Below are positions 1-5,525 of a stretch of DNA of 7,124 nt, piece after piece. The position numbers and the translations under genes were made by a program. Under the pieces are notes generated by a model. That model made no database searches, was not told where the DNA came from, and worked only from the letters and a program-made list of their open reading frames with translations. Source of the stretch: JBEKLJ01 sp050010255. GTDB lineage: Bacteria > Acidobacteriota > Terriglobia > Bryobacterales > Bryobacteraceae. Position 1 is the first letter of the stretch; every line of letters starts with the position of its first letter. The stretch covers positions 1 through 7,124 of the forward strand of contig JBEKLJ010000187.1 of assembly GCA_050010255.1 (NCBI GenBank), written 5' to 3'.

Positions 1-43
1 GGTTTACCCGCAGCGGCACTTTCCGGACATGAACCCATGCGAA

Positions 44-67
44 GCCCCTGGCCGCTGGGCCTTTTTT
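44..67 (+). terminator. Probable intrinsic terminator of an upstream gene
   Basis: A GCCC/GGGC stem (44-47 with 57-60; a competing GGCC/GGCC pairing lies inside it) is followed at once by six T residues at 62-67. This is the layout of a Rho-independent terminator on the plus strand, ending transcription that comes from outside the window. The stem is short, so the call is moderate. The first 40 bases hold no recognisable gene. Confidence 0.45.
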
Positions 68-68
68 G

Positions 69-97
69 TTGACGGAGACGCGGGATCGGCGTAGAAT
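69..97 (+). promoter_or_regulatory. Sigma-70 type promoter of the DUF3494 gene
   Basis: TTGACG (69-74) and TAGAAT (92-97) are separated by exactly 17 bases. Each hexamer matches the housekeeping sigma-70 consensus at five of six positions. Transcription would start near 104, giving a leader of about 40 bases before the ATG at 144. The region is AT-richer than its surroundings. It lies directly behind the upstream terminator, as expected for the start of an independent transcription unit. Confidence 0.65.
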
Positions 98-143
98 TCA
101 AGCTTAAGTCCAAAGTGTGAATTCTGGGCTAAAGGGAGAGACC

Positions 144-932
144 ATGCGCAAGCTAACTGCACTGCTCCTTTTTGCGACGTTTTCTGTTTGCCTAGAGGCT
201 CAATCGGCAGTTCCTCTTGGAACGGCCGGCAATTTCGTGGTTCTGGCTGGCTCCGGGATCTCCAACACCGGCAATTCCGTGCTTACTGGGGATCTTGGGC
301 TGAGTCCAGGTTCTGCGGTGAGCGGATTTCCGCCCGGGATTGTGATCGGGACGCAACACGTTGACGATGCTGCGGCCGTTCAAGCCAAGGCCGACCTGGT
401 CGTCGCCTATAACAACGCCGCCGGACGGACCGGTGCTACTATTTTGCCCGGGGACATAGGCGGGCAAACCTACGGCCCTGGCGTCTATCACACGAACGGC
501 GGGGACTCGCTGGGGATAACAGGGACCCTCCATCTCAGCGGCGCCGGCGTGTACATCTTCCAGATCGGGTCCACACTTGACACGGCGGCTGGCAACAGCG
601 TAGTCAGTCTGGAAAGCGGCGCCACGGCTGCCAACGTCTTTTGGCAGGTCGGCAGTTCAGCGACTCTGGGAACGAACACTACGTTTAATGGAACTATCCT
701 GGCCCTAACATCCATCACCGCCACAACCGGCGCGTCGGTGAGCGGCAGATTGCTGGCAAGGAATGGCGCGGTCACGTTGGACGACAATGCACTAACACTA
801 AGCGCCGGCGGCGGGCCCTTTCCACCCCCGGTGCCCGCTCCGTCTTCAGTGATTCTCGTGGCGATAGGTCTGGCTTGCGCCGCGCTTTACCTGGGCAGAG
901 AGCGGTTACTGCGGCAGTTGAGAAAGATCTAA
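144..932 (+). CDS. Secreted DUF3494 (ice-binding-like) protein with PEP-CTERM-like sorting tail
   Basis: The product is 262 residues. A signal peptide spans about residues 1-22 (basic MRK, hydrophobic LLLFATFSV, cleavage near QSA). Residues 24-220 match the DUF3494 ice-binding-like beta-solenoid family from memory: LGTAGNFVVLAGSGISNTG, TGDLGLSPG, VYIFQIGSTLDTA, VFWQVGSSATLG, ILALTSIT and ARNGAVTLDDN are typical. A Gly/Pro linker (222-232) leads to VPAPSS (230-235), a hydrophobic segment (236-250) and a basic tail GRERLLRQLRK. That is the plan of an exosortase sorting signal, with Ala in place of the Glu of VPEP. Family members bind ice or act as surface adhesins; which applies here cannot be read from sequence. 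The ATG at 144 was preferred to the GTG at 117 because AAAGGGAGAG lies just upstream of it. The exosortase encoded next is the probable processing enzyme. The V15-C16 context is not a lipobox. Confidence 0.9.
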   Translation: MRKLTALLLFATFSVCLEAQSAVPLGTAGNFVVLAGSGISNTGNSVLTGDLGLSPGSAVSGFPPGIVIGTQHVDDAAAVQAKADLVVAYNNAAGRTGATILPGDIGGQTYGPGVYHTNGGDSLGITGTLHLSGAGVYIFQIGSTLDTAAGNSVVSLESGATAANVFWQVGSSATLGTNTTFNGTILALTSITATTGASVSGRLLARNGAVTLDDNALTLSAGGGPFPPPVPAPSSVILVAIGLACAALYLGRERLLRQLRKI

Positions 933-934
933 AG

Positions 935-959
935 GCCGGGGCACCTGTCTGCCCATGGC
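935..959 (+). other. Hairpin after the DUF3494 gene
   Basis: GGGCA (939-943) and TGCCC (950-954) form a five-pair stem around a six-base loop. Flanking GCC (935-937) and GGC (957-959) could extend it across a bulge. There is no T-run after it, so it is not a convincing intrinsic terminator, and transcription may continue into the exosortase gene. It could instead be a processing or mRNA stability element. Confidence 0.3.
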
Positions 960-1071
960 GTTCCCGAGTGGAATTCCAGTTGGCGGGCGGCGGTACAATT
1001 CCCACAAGGTCTCATAGACGGCGAGAGCCCAGCCACAGCGCTGAAAATTCGCGCTTTGCGGAAAGTGCGAG

Positions 1072-1992
1072 ATGCCTAACGAACATCCCGGAGGTGATGA
1101 GCCATCGCCGGGTGTGCCACTTGACGCTAAGAAGGCGCGGCCAGCCGCAAAGCTCGACAGCCACGCAGCCGGCATGAAGAGGATGCGCCAGGCTGTTGTC
1201 GTCCTAACCGCTGTGGCCCTTGTGCTCTGTTATGCTCCCACGTTTCGAGGGATGTTCGAACAGTGGTCGAACGACGAAGACATGTCGCACGGCTTCGTAG
1301 TGCCGATCGTCGTCCTATGGATCGTGTGGAGGGAGCGCGAGCGGTGGCGGGCGCTGCCAGCGGAACCGAGCTGGTGGGGTTTGGCGGTCCTGGCAGCGGG
1401 CGCCGGCATGCAAGTGGCAGCCGCGCTCGGCGCGGGTCTGTTCACCGGCTCGGTGGCGTTTCTGGTGTCGGTCGTCGGCGCGGTGCTTTTGCTCGGTGGC
1501 TTCGCCTGGCTCCGCGCATGGGCTTTCCCGCTCCTGCTTACGCTCTTTATGTTGCCGAAACTGGCGCTGGTCTACAACCAGGCGACGTTGCCGTTGCAAC
1601 TGCTCGCCAGCCGGATGGCCGCGGCTATCTTGACAGCCGTTGGAATTGGGGTAATCCGGGAGGGCAATATCCTGGACGTGGCCGGCCGCCGGGTCTCCGT
1701 GGTGGAAGCCTGCAACGGCATTCGCTATCTGCTTTCGCTCGCTTTCATGGCGGTGGTGTTCGCCTACCTGTCCGATACAAAACCGTGGATGCGAATGGCC
1801 CTGCTCGCGGCGGCCGTGCCAATCGCGATCGTCGCGAACGCCTTAAGAGTGGCAGCCGCCGGTTGGTTGCCGTCGCTGGCCGCGGGCACTCCCCATGCAA
1901 TCTCCGGTTGGTTCCTCTTTGTACTTTGCCTGGCGACGCTTGTACTCGTGCGACGACTGTTCAATAAGGTGTATGCCCGTTACCATTCCTAA
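1072..1992 (+). CDS. Exosortase (membrane transpeptidase/protease for PEP-CTERM-like proteins)
   Basis: The product is a 306-residue polytopic membrane protein. Exosortases cut proteins at a C-terminal PEP-CTERM-type tail after Sec export. The expected catalytic residues are visible: Cys214 in EACNGIR, Arg259 in NALRV and His275 in GTPHAISGW. The N-terminal YAPTFRG...W...MSHGFVVPIV stretch (54-80) is also typical of the family. About eight hydrophobic segments lie between residues 41 and 295. The ATG at 1072 follows GGAAAG (1060-1065) at good spacing. However, residues 1-34 are polar, unlike most family members, so GTG 1114 (292 aa) or ATG 1174 (272 aa) are real alternatives. The last 20 bases overlap the EpsI gene, implying coupled translation. 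The DUF3494 protein encoded just upstream is the obvious candidate substrate. The subclass (XrtA, XrtB and so on) cannot be assigned by eye. Confidence 0.92.
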   Translation: MPNEHPGGDEPSPGVPLDAKKARPAAKLDSHAAGMKRMRQAVVVLTAVALVLCYAPTFRGMFEQWSNDEDMSHGFVVPIVVLWIVWRERERWRALPAEPSWWGLAVLAAGAGMQVAAALGAGLFTGSVAFLVSVVGAVLLLGGFAWLRAWAFPLLLTLFMLPKLALVYNQATLPLQLLASRMAAAILTAVGIGVIREGNILDVAGRRVSVVEACNGIRYLLSLAFMAVVFAYLSDTKPWMRMALLAAAVPIAIVANALRVAAAGWLPSLAAGTPHAISGWFLFVLCLATLVLVRRLFNKVYARYHS

Positions 1993-2626
1993 GTGGCGCG
2001 GGGCTCTCGTCCCGGTTTTCCTGGCTGCTCAAATCCTGTTGATTCACGCAGCAGTCGGCCGCGAGCATCCGCCGGCGCCGCCGGCTCTCTCGCGTTTTCC
2101 GGTCGAGTTCGGCCGATGGAAGCTATTCCGCCAGGACCCGGTAGCCGCGGACATCGCAAGGGAACTCGGGGCCGACGCTCTGTTGAGCCGGACCTACGTC
2201 GAGACTCCGACAGGCTCTCTTGCCAGTTTGTTCGTGGCCTGGTTCCAGACGGAACGCGGCGGCGTTCGGCAGCCGCACTCGCCTAAGGTTTGCTTACCGG
2301 CCTCAGGTTGGACGCCAGCGGCTACGGACGAGGTTACGCTCGACACCGCAGCCGGCGTCATTACCGTGAACCGCTATCTGGTCGCCCATGGCGCCGAGCG
2401 CGCCGCGGTTCTCTACTGGTACCAGACGCCACGTCGTGTGAGCGCTGGCGAGTGGGCGGCAAAATTCTGGCTCGTGGCCGACGCCTTGCGGGACAAGCGC
2501 ACGGACGCGGCACTGGTTCGCGTCATAGCGTGGCCGGCCCATGGAAGGGACGAGGCGGCGACAACCGCCGCCATCGGGTTCGCGCGTGAATTGTACCCGC
2601 TGCTGCGCGAATACCTACCGCGGTGA
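1973..2626 (+). CDS. epsI: EpsI-family exosortase-associated protein (DUF3485)
   Basis: The product is 217 residues. A single N-terminal hydrophobic anchor (about 11-28) precedes a domain that should face the periplasm. Family hallmarks are RTYVETPTGSLASLFVAWFQTERGG (73-97), the conserved PHSPKVCLPASGW (101-113, Cys107), and VLYWYQTPRRVSAGEWAAKFWLVADAL (146-172). EpsI proteins occur fused to the C-terminus of some exosortases or as separate neighbours, as here; their exact biochemical role is unsettled. ATG 1973 is the only in-frame start that fits the family. It sits inside the end of the exosortase gene, with an AAGGTG at 1966-1971 too close to be an ideal ribosome site, so translation is probably coupled to the exosortase. 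The stop codon forms the left arm of a palindrome shared with the convergent polyferredoxin gene. Confidence 0.88.
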   Translation: MPVTIPKWRGALVPVFLAAQILLIHAAVGREHPPAPPALSRFPVEFGRWKLFRQDPVAADIARELGADALLSRTYVETPTGSLASLFVAWFQTERGGVRQPHSPKVCLPASGWTPAATDEVTLDTAAGVITVNRYLVAHGAERAAVLYWYQTPRRVSAGEWAAKFWLVADALRDKRTDAALVRVIAWPAHGRDEAATTAAIGFARELYPLLREYLPR

Positions 2627-2639
2627 GCCGAGCGGCTCA
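2624..2639. terminator. Palindrome holding both convergent stop codons; possible terminator
   Basis: TGAGCCG (2624-2630) and CGGCTCA (2633-2639) are perfect inverted copies separated by AG. The plus-strand TGA of the EpsI gene is 2624-2626, and the minus-strand TGA of the polyferredoxin gene is the complement of 2637-2639. On the plus strand the stem is followed by the T-rich GATTATTT, which resembles a weak intrinsic terminator. On the minus strand no T-run follows. Confidence 0.4.
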
Positions 2640-3497
2640 GATTATTTGCGCGATCTGCGTATTGCCTGATAGTTCTGCCTGAATAAAATGGGGCGCGCCG
2701 AACCGGATCATTGAAGCCGAGGTCGGTGGAGTGACGGACTCCGGCCTGCGGGAGGCGGCCTTGGGGCCGGCGCTCTGACCCGGCCTGGAGAACGAGAAAC
2801 GCACGGCTCCGGACGGGCAGGCGGCCGCGCAGCTTCCGCACAGGATGCACTCGTCGGATCGCATCGCGCTGGCGAGAACCATCCGTGGGACATCCAGGCT
2901 CATCGGGCACGCCTCGGCGCAGGCCTCGCATTCGAGGCAGTTGCCGGGATCGGCCGCCATTCGCAACGAGGGCCAGCCTACCCGCTCCTTCAGCCGGCCG
3001 CCGATGATCATGAGGGGCGCGATCCAGCAGCCGTAATGGCAGAAGGCCCACCGGCCCACCAGAAACGACAAGGGCACGTGGATCAAGAAAGGGCCATACA
3101 GCAGCAGGAACGGCCGGATCGGCAACGCTCCGCTCATGCCGAACTGAAGGTCCACCCGGTGAAAACCGCCGGCGTAGAGGAAGCCACCGGCCACCGCCGC
3201 CAGCCAAGCGCCGAAGATCACGTACTTGGACCAGTACCGCCGACCCTCGAGCCGCTTTGCACCGAGGGCGGTACAACACTCCTGAATGGCGGCGCCGTCG
3301 CAGCACCAGCCGCAGTAGGCCCGGCCGAACAGCAGCGCCGTCGCCGCCAGGGTGCCGTAGGTCAGCAGAGTGGCAACCAGCACGCCCTGACGGGCTCCCA
3401 CCACCGCCAGAATCGGCGAAAACCACAGGTGGACCAGCGGGAACTGGAACAGGGCGAAGGCCACCAGCAATGTGGTCTTCCGGACCCTTTGCGTCAT
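2637..3497 (-). CDS. Membrane polyferredoxin with two [4Fe-4S] sites (NapH/NosR/CcoG-like)
   Basis: The product is 286 residues. Four membrane segments are visible at about 8-32, 38-58, 90-110 and 127-148. Two ferredoxin motifs follow on one side of the membrane: C187-x2-C190-x2-C193-x3-C197-P and C217-x2-C220-x2-C223-x3-C227-P. Two membrane-proximal CxxxC motifs, YCGWCC (C62, C66) and FCHYGC (C153, C157), match positions where NapH/NosR/CcoG relatives carry CxxxCP; here the following Pro is Asp67 and Trp158. Extra cysteines are C65, C74 and C75. Such proteins pass electrons across or along the cytoplasmic membrane; the partner is unknown here. Residues 241-286 form a low-complexity extension past the normal end. 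The start ATG lies one base after the stop of the upstream membrane gene (TGAGATG), with no strong ribosome site of its own, so it is probably translationally coupled. Confidence 0.85.
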   Translation of the reverse strand: MTQRVRKTTLLVAFALFQFPLVHLWFSPILAVVGARQGVLVATLLTYGTLAATALLFGRAYCGWCCDGAAIQECCTALGAKRLEGRRYWSKYVIFGAWLAAVAGGFLYAGGFHRVDLQFGMSGALPIRPFLLLYGPFLIHVPLSFLVGRWAFCHYGCWIAPLMIIGGRLKERVGWPSLRMAADPGNCLECEACAEACPMSLDVPRMVLASAMRSDECILCGSCAAACPSGAVRFSFSRPGQSAGPKAASRRPESVTPPTSASMIRFGAPHFIQAELSGNTQIAQII

Positions 3498-3498
3498 C

Positions 3499-3912
3499 TC
3501 ACGCGATGCCTAGCATACGGTTAAAGAAGCCCACCAGGTACTTCCACACCAGGTAGTAGGCGATCAGCACGACCGGCACGGCCAGCGACATGACGGTTAC
3601 AAAGAAGGCCGGCAACGGACCGACGACCGCTCTGACGACAAGCATCGCCGCCGGGAAGATGATCACGGGCAGCAACACGCCGTGGAGCCCCAGAGGCAGC
3701 CGGCGCCGCCCGTGCAGCGCCACGTACAGAATGTTCCAGACGCCCCACAGGTTGGGAACGAGCGCCAGCGGGAATACAATGCCGCGTTCGAGCGGCACGT
3801 CTATCTTGTAGACGAACCGGGCCGCGCAGAAGAACGCGAAAATGAACAGCACGAACACGGTGGGAACGCAGATGCCCCCCATGTACGCGCGTAGATACGG
3901 GTGCGTGCTCAT
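3499..3912 (-). CDS. Four-pass membrane protein of unknown function
   Basis: The product is 137 residues. Four hydrophobic segments lie at about 12-35, 44-66, 74-96 and 100-126. Notable features are PNLWGVWN (53-60) at the second segment, a basic HGRRR loop (67-71), and no cysteine pair that would suggest metal binding. I cannot assign a family. The ATG at 3912 was chosen over a GTG at 3960 because AAGGGGGAG lies directly before it. The gene follows the small membrane protein gene after 91 bases that contain a hairpin, and it ends one base before the polyferredoxin start. That spacing suggests the two membrane proteins are made together and may form a complex; this is inference. Confidence 0.8.
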   Translation of the reverse strand: MSTHPYLRAYMGGICVPTVFVLFIFAFFCAARFVYKIDVPLERGIVFPLALVPNLWGVWNILYVALHGRRRLPLGLHGVLLPVIIFPAAMLVVRAVVGPLPAFFVTVMSLAVPVVLIAYYLVWKYLVGFFNRMLGIA

Positions 3913-3960
3913 ATCTCCCCCTTCCGAAACAACCTTGTCAACGTTTGTGCAATCAGCCAC

Positions 3961-3994
3961 GTGCAGCCTGCCGGCCGGAGGCCGGATGCCGCAC
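3961..3994 (-). other. Stable intergenic hairpin inside the sigma operon
   Basis: CCGGCC (3971-3976) and GGCCGG (3980-3985) pair around a GGA loop. GC (3966-3967) with GC (3988-3989) and GTGC (3961-3964) with GCAC (3991-3994) extend the stem to about 12 pairs with small internal loops. It lies between the stop of the 71-residue gene and the start of the four-pass gene. No T-run follows on the minus strand, so it may be an RNA processing or stability element, or a partial attenuator, rather than a strong terminator. Confidence 0.4.
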
Positions 3995-4003
3995 GGCGAG
4001 TGC

Positions 4004-4219
4004 TCACAGGTGGTACATGAGACTCGGAATCACCTCCGGAAACACCACCATCCAGGCCACGGCGACGGCGGCCAGGACCCAGTCCAGCCAGGGCCGCCGG
4101 GTCTCGCCTCGATCCAGTCTCCGCAGCATCCGGGGCCACAGGTCGGGGCCCGGCTCGGCGTTTGCGGGCGGCTGGAAAGCCTCCCGCAGCAAGTCTCGAA
4201 ACTCGTTGTCGTCCTTCAT
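4004..4219 (-). CDS. Small single-pass membrane protein, probable anti-sigma factor
   Basis: The product is 71 residues. A charged, cytoplasm-facing N-terminus (1-46, with DDNEFRDLLREAF and DLWPRMLRRLD) is followed by one membrane segment (about 47-64, VLAAVAVAWMVVFPEVI) and a tail of only a few residues. The ATG overlaps the sigma factor stop in an ATGA (4216-4219), the usual arrangement for an ECF sigma/anti-sigma pair. There is no HxxxCxxC zinc anti-sigma motif, in fact no cysteine at all, and almost no outer domain. If it holds the sigma factor, it does so by an unusual short domain. The anti-sigma role is inferred from position, size and topology, not from a recognised domain. A longer open frame continuing upstream only overlaps the sigma gene in another frame and was not used. 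Confidence 0.7.
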   Translation of the reverse strand: MKDDNEFRDLLREAFQPPANAEPGPDLWPRMLRRLDRGETRRPWLDWVLAAVAVAWMVVFPEVIPSLMYHL

Positions 4220-4734
4220 GGCTCCACTCCCAGGCGCCTCAGTTTCTTCCGCAGCAGCCGCACGGCGCGAAACTGGCGCGATTTCACCGCCCCTACCGAG
4301 ATCCCCAGGGTCTCGCCGACTTCCGCATACGGCCGCTCCTCGATCAGCGCCAGCACCGCCACGTCGCGGAGCTTCGGCGGCAAGCCAGCGAAGGCGAGCC
4401 GGATCGCGGAATGGACTGCCTCGCCGGTCGACCCCGCGCCGGCACGGTCCTCGGGTACGTCTCGCGTTAGGCTCACCTCCGGACGGGCCGTTTTCAGGTG
4501 GCTGAACGCGACGTGGGTCGCAATCCGGCGCGCCCACGGAGCCAGCCCGCGCTCGGGGTCGAACCGGGCGCGGGCCCGGTAAACTCGCCAGAAGGTCTCG
4601 ATGGTCAGGTCTTCGGCCGCGGCCGGATCGCGCACAATCCTAACGATCCAGCGGTACACCTCGGGCTGTAACTGCCGGAAGACGGTCTCGAACGCATCCA
4701 GGTCGCCCCGGACGAACTGTTCGAGCAGCTCCAT
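4216..4734 (-). CDS. ECF-type RNA polymerase sigma factor
   Basis: The product is 172 residues, the usual size of an ECF (RpoE-like) sigma factor. Region 2 spans about residues 10-80: FETVFRQLQPEVYRWIVRIV, then the core-binding and -10 recognition part DPAAAEDLTIETFWRVYRARARF and GLAPWARRIATHVAFSHL. Region 4, the -35-binding helix-turn-helix, spans about 112-167 with GLPPKLRDVAVLALIEERPYAEVGETLGISVGAVKSRQFRAVRLLRKKL. The linker (85-106) is short and acidic. The ATG at 4734 follows a perfect GGAGG (complement of 4741-4745) at six bases. It heads a probable four-gene unit with the small membrane protein, the four-pass protein and the polyferredoxin, suggesting that it controls a membrane redox function. 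No convincing promoter of its own is visible in the 84 bases after recR, so read-through from recR is possible. Confidence 0.93.
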   Translation of the reverse strand: MELLEQFVRGDLDAFETVFRQLQPEVYRWIVRIVRDPAAAEDLTIETFWRVYRARARFDPERGLAPWARRIATHVAFSHLKTARPEVSLTRDVPEDRAGAGSTGEAVHSAIRLAFAGLPPKLRDVAVLALIEERPYAEVGETLGISVGAVKSRQFRAVRLLRKKLRRLGVEP

Positions 4735-4818
4735 CGCCTGCCTCCACCCTGTTTTACCTCCAGGGGGTCGCGAAGGTTCTAGATTTCTTTTGGGAGGAAG
4801 TGTGCCGCCAGGCTGGTC

Positions 4819-5418
4819 TTACAGTTCTCTGCGGTTCTCGAAGGACTTGGTGAGGCTGACTTCGTCGGCGAACTCGAGGTCGCTGCCCACCGGGATGCCC
4901 ATGGCGATGCGGGTGACCTTCACGCCGAGGGGCTTCAACAGCCTCGAGAGATAGGCGGCCGTGGCCTCGCCTTCCACGGTGGGGTTGGTGGCGAGGATGA
5001 TCTCCTTCACCTGCCCGTGCTCGAGCCGCTTGAGCAGGCTCGGAATGCGCAACTGCTCGGGGCCTGTGCCGCGCAGGGGCGAGATGGCCCCGTGCAGCAC
5101 GTGATAGAGCCCGGGGTACTGCCGCGTGGTTTCGACGGGGATGATGTTGTGCGGCTCCTCAACCACGCACAGGACGGTCTGGTCGCGGCCCGGGTCGCGG
5201 CAGAAGGGGCAGAGCTCGGCGTCGCTGATGTTGTTGCAGACCTCGCACAGTCCGAGCTTGTCCTTGACGTCGAAAAGGGCTTGGGAAAGGCGCTCAGCGT
5301 CCTCGCGCGGAGCGCGGAGCATGTGAAACGCGAGCCGTTGGGCCGACTTCTGCCCGATGCCCGGCAGGCGCTTGAATTCCTGGATCAGGCGGGCGAGCGG
5401 TTCGGCGTAGTCCGGCAT
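4819..5418 (-). CDS. recR: Recombination mediator protein RecR
   Basis: The product is 199 residues, the normal length for RecR, which helps load RecA at gaps with RecF/RecO in recombinational repair. The helix-hairpin-helix region LPGIGQKSAQRLAFH (18-32) is followed by the C4 zinc site C58-x2-C61...C70-x2-C73. The Toprim domain (about 80-175) has VVEEPHNIIPVETT, YHVLHGAISPLRGTGPEQL and ATNPTVEGEATAAYL. The conserved end is GIPVGSDLEFADEVSL (174-189). The ATG at 5418 was chosen over a TTG at 5436 because AGGA lies eight bases before it and the length then fits the family. recR follows dnaX and ybaB as in many bacteria, here after an unusually wide 129-base gap. Confidence 0.97.
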   Translation of the reverse strand: MPDYAEPLARLIQEFKRLPGIGQKSAQRLAFHMLRAPREDAERLSQALFDVKDKLGLCEVCNNISDAELCPFCRDPGRDQTVLCVVEEPHNIIPVETTRQYPGLYHVLHGAISPLRGTGPEQLRIPSLLKRLEHGQVKEIILATNPTVEGEATAAYLSRLLKPLGVKVTRIAMGIPVGSDLEFADEVSLTKSFENRREL

Positions 5419-5437
5419 TACGTGCGTCCTGAGCAAA

Positions 5438-5447
5438 GACGGCCGTC
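5438..5447. repeat. Perfect 10-base palindrome before recR
   Basis: GACGGCCGTC reads the same on both strands and sits about 20 bases before the recR start, just outside the ribosome site. It could fold as a small hairpin or be a protein site; in GC-rich DNA it may also be chance. Confidence 0.25.
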
Positions 5448-5525
5448 GAGCCCGGGGAAGCGGCGACAGTTCGGAGCCATAGCGGCAGCGCTGTCCACGC
5501 GCGGGAGAACACCGCCTGAAACAGA

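Noticed and set aside
2..94. Open frame at the left edge that could be the end of an upstream gene
   Set aside because: The 30-residue translation is not recognisable, and it would run through the terminator-like hairpin and the promoter -35 box.
94..124. Two GAATTC sites and an AAGCTT within 31 bases, resembling a cloning junction
   Set aside because: They lie in the natural AT-richer promoter/leader, in continuity with a good promoter and ribosome site; no vector-like sequence is seen.
144..195. Lipoprotein signal on the DUF3494 protein
   Set aside because: The residues before Cys16 (F-S-V) do not fit a lipobox; an ordinary signal peptide fits better.
994..999. TACAAT as a -10 box of an exosortase promoter
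   Set aside because: No acceptable -35 lies 16-18 bases upstream (GAATTC is there), and TTGGCG at 980 is only eight bases away.
1140..1165. GCAAAGC followed by GCCACGCAGCC, reminiscent of a c-di-GMP-I riboswitch
   Set aside because: The other conserved parts of that riboswitch are not found nearby and the stretch is open coding frame; the match is chance.
2413..3426. Long open frame of 337 codons on the minus strand
   Set aside because: It overlaps the polyferredoxin and runs antisense to the end of EpsI in another frame. The Arg/Gly/Pro-rich translation has no domain; it is a GC-rich shadow.
3913..3941. Perfect TTGACA on the minus strand upstream of the four-pass gene
   Set aside because: At 17 bases the -10 position would be GGAGAT, overlapping the ribosome site; there is no plausible -10.
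4220..4537. Long N-terminal extension of the 71-residue membrane protein
   Set aside because: The extension lies entirely in the sigma gene in a different frame and has shadow-like composition. The ATG in the ATGA overlap is the sensible start.
3842..4582. Open frame of 246 codons on the plus strand
   Set aside because: It lies antisense to the sigma factor, small membrane protein and four-pass genes, with Arg/Ser-rich, domain-free translation.
4751..4780. ECF-type promoter (GAACCTT, 16 bases, TAAAAC on the minus strand) for sigma autoregulation
   Set aside because: The transcript would begin inside the GGAGG ribosome site at 4741-4745, leaving no functional leader.
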